A stretch of 18,513 bases of DNA. Source: Pseudomonadota bacterium (GTDB lineage Bacteria; Pseudomonadota; Alphaproteobacteria; Micropepsales; Micropepsaceae). Where the stretch lies: contig JAKBAU010000032.1 in the NCBI GenBank assembly GCA_021808875.1, positions 1 through 18,513 of the forward strand, written 5' to 3'. The translations under genes were made by a program, and so were the position numbers. This document shows, one piece after another, positions 15,127 through 18,513 of the stretch (its first letter is position 1; each line of letters opens with the position of its first letter). The notes under the pieces are model-generated. The model ran no database searches and was not told where the DNA came from. It worked only from the letters and a program-made list of their open reading frames with translations.

Positions 15127-16023
15127 ATGCGGCGGGTTATCCTGACAGGCGGCACGGGCTTTATCGGGCGAGCCTGCGTAGCACCCTTGCTTGCCCGTGG
15201 GTTGGAAGTGCACATCCTGTCCCGCCATTCGTTTGAGGCGTCGCCCTTTGTCACCTCCCATATGGTCGACTTTTTTGATGTGGCGTCAGTTTCACGTATT
15301 ATGCAAACTCTCAGTGCGGAGTTTTTGATCCATGCCGCCTGGGATGTGTCAACCGGGCAATTTTGGGCGGACCGAAACAATTTCGCTTGGCTTGGCGCCA
15401 GCACCCTGTTGCTTGATGCGTTTGTCTCGTTCGGGGGCAAGCGGGCCATCGGCATTGGCAGTTGCGCCGAATACGGAAATGCCGAGACCCGCCATGTCGA
15501 GGATGATGAGGCAACCCCCGCCTCGCCTTACGGTTACTGCAAGCATGGCCTCCAGAAGCTTTTTACAGCTGCTGCCGGCGCAGGTATCAGCACGGTATGG
15601 GCGCGACTATTTTATCCATATGGTGATTACGAAAAAGAGAACCGCCTCATTCCGTCTGTCATTAGGGCGCTGCGCGCAGGCCAGCCGTTCAAATGCACCG
15701 AAGGAACGCAGTTGCGCGATTTCATCCATGTGCAGGATGTTGGCGAGGCCATCGTGAGTTGTCTTGAGGCTAAGCAGGTATGCGGTATTGTAAACATCTG
15801 CACTGGCGAGGCGGTTAGCGTCCGCGAAGTCATTTCTCTCATCGCCGCCGAGTTCAATGCCCTTGGTTTGGTGGAATTTGGCGCTATCCCGATGAACCCT
15901 CACGAGCCGAAAGCAATGGTGGGCAGCGCGACGCGGCTGCGACAAGAGGTAAATTTTTCACCAAGAATTGGTCTTGGTGAAGGAGTCACACGAACCATTA
16001 AGTTCTGGCGCCAAGCCATATGA
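15127..16023 (+). CDS. NAD-dependent epimerase/dehydratase (extended SDR), sugar nucleotide
   Basis: The 298-residue protein is an extended short-chain dehydrogenase. The nucleotide-binding motif TGGTGFIG spans 7-14, the catalytic serine is likely S112 (GSCAEYG), and Y135 and K139 form the YxxxK pair (YGYCK). RDFIHVQDVGEAIV and the NICTGEAVSVREV region are typical of sugar-nucleotide epimerases and 4-ketoreductases. In this operon it could reduce the 4-keto group after C-methylation, but epimerase or dehydratase activity cannot be excluded. It starts four bases after the CmcI-like stop. Confidence 0.88.
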   Translation: MRRVILTGGTGFIGRACVAPLLARGLEVHILSRHSFEASPFVTSHMVDFFDVASVSRIMQTLSAEFLIHAAWDVSTGQFWADRNNFAWLGASTLLLDAFVSFGGKRAIGIGSCAEYGNAETRHVEDDEATPASPYGYCKHGLQKLFTAAAGAGISTVWARLFYPYGDYEKENRLIPSVIRALRAGQPFKCTEGTQLRDFIHVQDVGEAIVSCLEAKQVCGIVNICTGEAVSVREVISLIAAEFNALGLVEFGAIPMNPHEPKAMVGSATRLRQEVNFSPRIGLGEGVTRTIKFWRQAI

Positions 16024-16036
16024 TGGGTGATATATC

Positions 16037-16900
16037 GTGACGTTAGTAACCATAGGTTTACCCGTTTATAACAACGAGAGTACGCTTCGCGCCGCCCTGG
16101 ACAGTCTCCTCGCGCAAGATTTCCAAGATTTTGTCTTGCTCATCTCGGATAACGGCTCAACTGACGCAACGCCCGAAATCTGCATGGCATATCGCGAAAG
16201 GGACGGTAGAGTCCATTATTACCGCCAAGCCGAGGTGTTAAGGCCTGTCCTGAATTACAAATTCGTGCTGACTCGGGCCAAGACGCCTTATTTCATGTGG
16301 GCGGCGGGAGATGACTTGTGGAAGCCGGGGTTTATTTCCGCGAATCTCGCCTATCTCGAAACTAATCGAGATTATGTGCAGAGTCAGAGTTTGGTCCGGT
16401 TCGAGCGCAACGGCATCCCTGAGGAACTGTCCCGGGGCACATATGCACTGCGCGGGTCGGTTGCGTCCAACATGGCAGGATTTCTCAAAATCCCGGCCGA
16501 TAACAGCCGGATCTATGGCCTGTTCCGCACCGCCTCCCTTAAACAGGCATTCCCTACGGCTGACTATTATGGCTGGGACTGGGCCTTGACCTTCTCTACC
16601 TTGCGATACGGCAAGCACAATGAATTGCATGCCGAGCTGATGATCCGAGACCGAACTGAGTTTCCCGCTTATGCCCGCAGTATTGATGAATATTATAAGC
16701 TCGGGGTTTTCTGGCTCTTTCCGGTTCTCGATATGAGCCTGCACCTCCTGCGTGCTGGCGTGCCTGTCCCCGATGTGCGCGTCTATTGTCGTTTGCTGTT
16801 GCTCAATGTCGCGATCTTCCTGGAATATAATAGTTACCGGCTTAAGAAAGCCTGGCACGCTCTGACACGGCACAATAGTCCTGGTCTCCCGGGCGGTTAA
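16037..16900 (+). CDS. glycosyltransferase family 2 (GT-A)
   Basis: The 287-residue protein opens with the family 2 signature (TIGLPVYNNESTLRAALDSLL), has DNGSTD at 38-43 and the metal-binding GDD at 91-93 (MWAAGDDLWKPGF). A hydrophobic segment near 235-270 may touch the membrane. It would add one sugar residue to the lipid-linked glycan. The start is GTG at 16037, 13 bases after the SDR stop; an ATG at 16023 is closed at once by a stop. Which sugar it uses is unknown, but transfer of the modified deoxysugar made by the upstream genes is a reasonable guess. Confidence 0.93.
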   Translation: MTLVTIGLPVYNNESTLRAALDSLLAQDFQDFVLLISDNGSTDATPEICMAYRERDGRVHYYRQAEVLRPVLNYKFVLTRAKTPYFMWAAGDDLWKPGFISANLAYLETNRDYVQSQSLVRFERNGIPEELSRGTYALRGSVASNMAGFLKIPADNSRIYGLFRTASLKQAFPTADYYGWDWALTFSTLRYGKHNELHAELMIRDRTEFPAYARSIDEYYKLGVFWLFPVLDMSLHLLRAGVPVPDVRVYCRLLLLNVAIFLEYNSYRLKKAWHALTRHNSPGLPGG

Positions 16901-16948
16901 GCAACTATTGCTTGGCGAAGATCAACGGCCTTGGCATAGAGAGAAGGC

Positions 16949-18244
16949 ATGAAACCTTTTGCCCTCCTGCTTCCGCGTCTGCATGTTCGCAACCAGCGCC
17001 TGCTACTAACCGGCAGTGCCGGCGTTGCTCAACGCCTGGGACAAGTTGTTGCGAGTCTGGTTATCTTGCCTGTGACACTTCACACCCTGGGTTTGCCGGG
17101 GTTTGGTGTCTGGGGCGCGGCGACTTCACTTTCCTGGGCCGGAGGCATGCTCGATTTAGGGTTGGGGGGCGCACTTGTGTCGCTGCTGCCGGCATTGCGT
17201 GACGAACCCGAACGGCAACGCGATACAGTCGCTACCTGCCTACTCACCGGCGTCAGCTTCGCGGTTTTGCTCTTAACTGGAACTATCGTATTACTAGCGA
17301 TCAATCCTCACCTCATGCCCGCCCCCGCTTTTGTCGTTGCCGGCATCTGCCTGTACCTCAACATCCCGCTCGGGCTTGCTTTCGCGCTGTGGTTGGGTAT
17401 GCAAAAGGGTCACGTCTCGAACCTGTGGGACGGGATATCGACGTTGCTTATGGTCACGCTGACCCTGCTCGGAATGGTTCTGCGGGCGGGACCGGCTTTT
17501 ATGACTCTGGCTATTATTGGTCCTCCGGTGCTAACCAATGCCGGCAGTATGATGCATGCGCTCATTTGCCATCCTGAACTGCGCCCAGAGCGATGGCCTG
17601 ATTTTTTCGCTCTGTGGGCACCACTTCGCCACGGAGTCTTGCTCGCTCTACTCAGTATTAGCAGCGCTATGACCTACGTTTTCGATAATGTGCTGACCCT
17701 GCATTGGCTCGGTGCTATGGCGGCCGCGCAAATGGCTTTGGCGCTCCGTATTTGCTTCACCGCCAATAGCCTGTTGATCGCAGCGACAGGTGGCATTTGG
17801 CCTGAGTTCGTAGAAGCCAATGCCAAGCGCGACCATATTTGGGCAAGGCGTACGCTCCTGCGTGGCACGACCATCACTCTCGGCCTTGCCTTGGGCGGCA
17901 GTGCACTTATCTGCTTAGGGGGAAATCGGCTTCTCTCTTTCTGGTTGCGTGAAAACATCGCATTACCGTCGTCTTTGTTTGTCGCCATTACATGCTGGAT
18001 TGTGACGCAAGCCCTACCGCGCGTATCAGGTCTGTTGCTCACCGCCATGCATTGCTATAAAAGCCAGCTCTTCCTCGTTGTTATTGCTACCGTCTTCAGT
18101 CTCATCGCAAAATACAGCCTCGCCCAAGTCTTCGGCACTTCGGGCGTATTGAATGCTACGACCATCGCCTGGGGGGCGTTTGTCACTCCTTGTTTTATGC
18201 TGTTGGCATTGCGTGCCACAAGAGTCCCGCCCCTGCCTGCCTGA
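16949..18244 (+). CDS. Wzx-like polysaccharide flippase (MOP superfamily)
   Basis: The 431-residue protein is strongly hydrophobic throughout, with about 12 membrane segments and short polar loops. The N-terminal region (TGSAGVAQRLGQVVASLVILPVTL, then GVWGAATSLSWAGGMLDLGLGGAL) is typical of O-antigen flippases of the MOP/PST family. It would move undecaprenyl-linked oligosaccharide units across the inner membrane. ATG 16949 has GAGAAGG just upstream. It is the last gene of the plus-strand run; no Wzy polymerase is seen in the window. Confidence 0.9.
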   Translation: MKPFALLLPRLHVRNQRLLLTGSAGVAQRLGQVVASLVILPVTLHTLGLPGFGVWGAATSLSWAGGMLDLGLGGALVSLLPALRDEPERQRDTVATCLLTGVSFAVLLLTGTIVLLAINPHLMPAPAFVVAGICLYLNIPLGLAFALWLGMQKGHVSNLWDGISTLLMVTLTLLGMVLRAGPAFMTLAIIGPPVLTNAGSMMHALICHPELRPERWPDFFALWAPLRHGVLLALLSISSAMTYVFDNVLTLHWLGAMAAAQMALALRICFTANSLLIAATGGIWPEFVEANAKRDHIWARRTLLRGTTITLGLALGGSALICLGGNRLLSFWLRENIALPSSLFVAITCWIVTQALPRVSGLLLTAMHCYKSQLFLVVIATVFSLIAKYSLAQVFGTSGVLNATTIAWGAFVTPCFMLLALRATRVPPLPA

Positions 18245-18245
18245 T

Positions 18246-18267
18246 TGTCGTGCTACACAGCACAACA
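18246..18267 (+). terminator. possible hairpin terminator after the flippase gene
   Basis: GTGCT (18250-18254) pairs with AGCAC (18259-18263) around ACAC, and TGT/ACA extend the stem beyond one mismatch. It lies right after the flippase stop codon. No clear T-run follows, so termination strength is doubtful. Confidence 0.35.
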
Positions 18268-18513
18268 CTCTCAGGCTTCTTAACTTTCGGTGGTTACATG
18301 CCCCGGTTTGAATGCGATTACACTGACGTCACTCCCTTTGACGTAGTGAAATCAATAACTTCCAGTTCTTGGTTTCATCACCCACGGCACGCCACTTCCG
18401 AACAAAACTGGGCACCATATTTCCTGCTTGTGGCAGGGTGCCGAGTGAAGCTGATCCTGCTAGAGCATATTTAGGTACGGACAGGCTGATTGCGGTGTCT
18501 GACAGGACGATCT
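18268..18513. other. right end of window, no recognisable gene
   Basis: A 58-codon frame from ATG 18298 to 18474 resembles no family I know, and the only upstream purine stretch is GGTGG. TGACGTCA-like sequence (around 18323-18332) is present. I see no convincing gene on either strand here. Confidence 0.4.

Noticed and set aside
18298..18474. 58-codon frame at the right end
   Set aside because: No recognisable family, no strong ribosome site and no conserved motif; kept only as a note.
1..18513. CRISPR array, insertion sequence or toxin-antitoxin pair
   Set aside because: No regularly spaced long repeats, no transposase motifs and no recognisable toxin or antitoxin genes were seen.

Overview
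The window reads as a tRNA-anchored mobilisable element followed directly by a surface-polysaccharide gene cluster. Codon use, a base composition well above 50% G+C by eye, and the style of the conjugation and sugar genes suggest an alphaproteobacterium, possibly Acetobacteraceae. That assignment is inference; there is no rRNA or other strong taxonomic marker here.

Left part (about 50-10,000): an intact tRNA-Glu(CTC) gene is followed by genes of an integrative and mobilisable element. A large serine recombinase is encoded on the minus strand and its last 18 codons run antisense into the tRNA, so the tRNA 3' end is the likely attachment site. Further in, on the minus strand, lie a small ORF overlapping the recombinase, a VirD4/TraD-type coupling ATPase, a single-pass membrane protein with a LysM-like tail, a ParA-type ATPase whose P-loop lysine is replaced by alanine, an unrecognised 367-residue protein with an AT-hook-like motif, and a small basic helix-turn-helix-like protein. 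A MobF relaxase-helicase is transcribed the other way. The divergent region between the last two genes (7204-7389) has helically phased inverted repeats, a CCGG hairpin and two more hairpins, one of which contains the relaxase Shine-Dalgarno sequence; it is the best candidate for oriT plus operator. No mating-pair-formation genes are present, so the element would process and recruit its own DNA but borrow another element's transfer channel.

Junction (10,000-10,213): no gene is seen. Three copies of AGAGTCCCC lie here, the last ending two bases short of the next start codon. No second copy of the tRNA 3' end is visible in the window, so either the element ends here with a very short shared core or the sugar genes are its cargo.

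Right part (10,214-18,244): a GT4-like glycosyltransferase converges on and overlaps a GT9 (heptosyltransferase-like) gene. From a divergent start at 12,575 six genes run on the plus strand with tight or overlapping spacing: a sugar C-methyltransferase, an RmlC-type epimerase, a CmcI-type methyltransferase, an NAD-dependent epimerase/reductase, a GT2 glycosyltransferase and a Wzx-like flippase. Together they look able to make, transfer and export a glycan carrying a branched, probably C- and O-methylated deoxysugar. The nucleotidyltransferase and 4,6-dehydratase needed to begin such a pathway are not in the window. The last 270 bases hold no recognisable gene.
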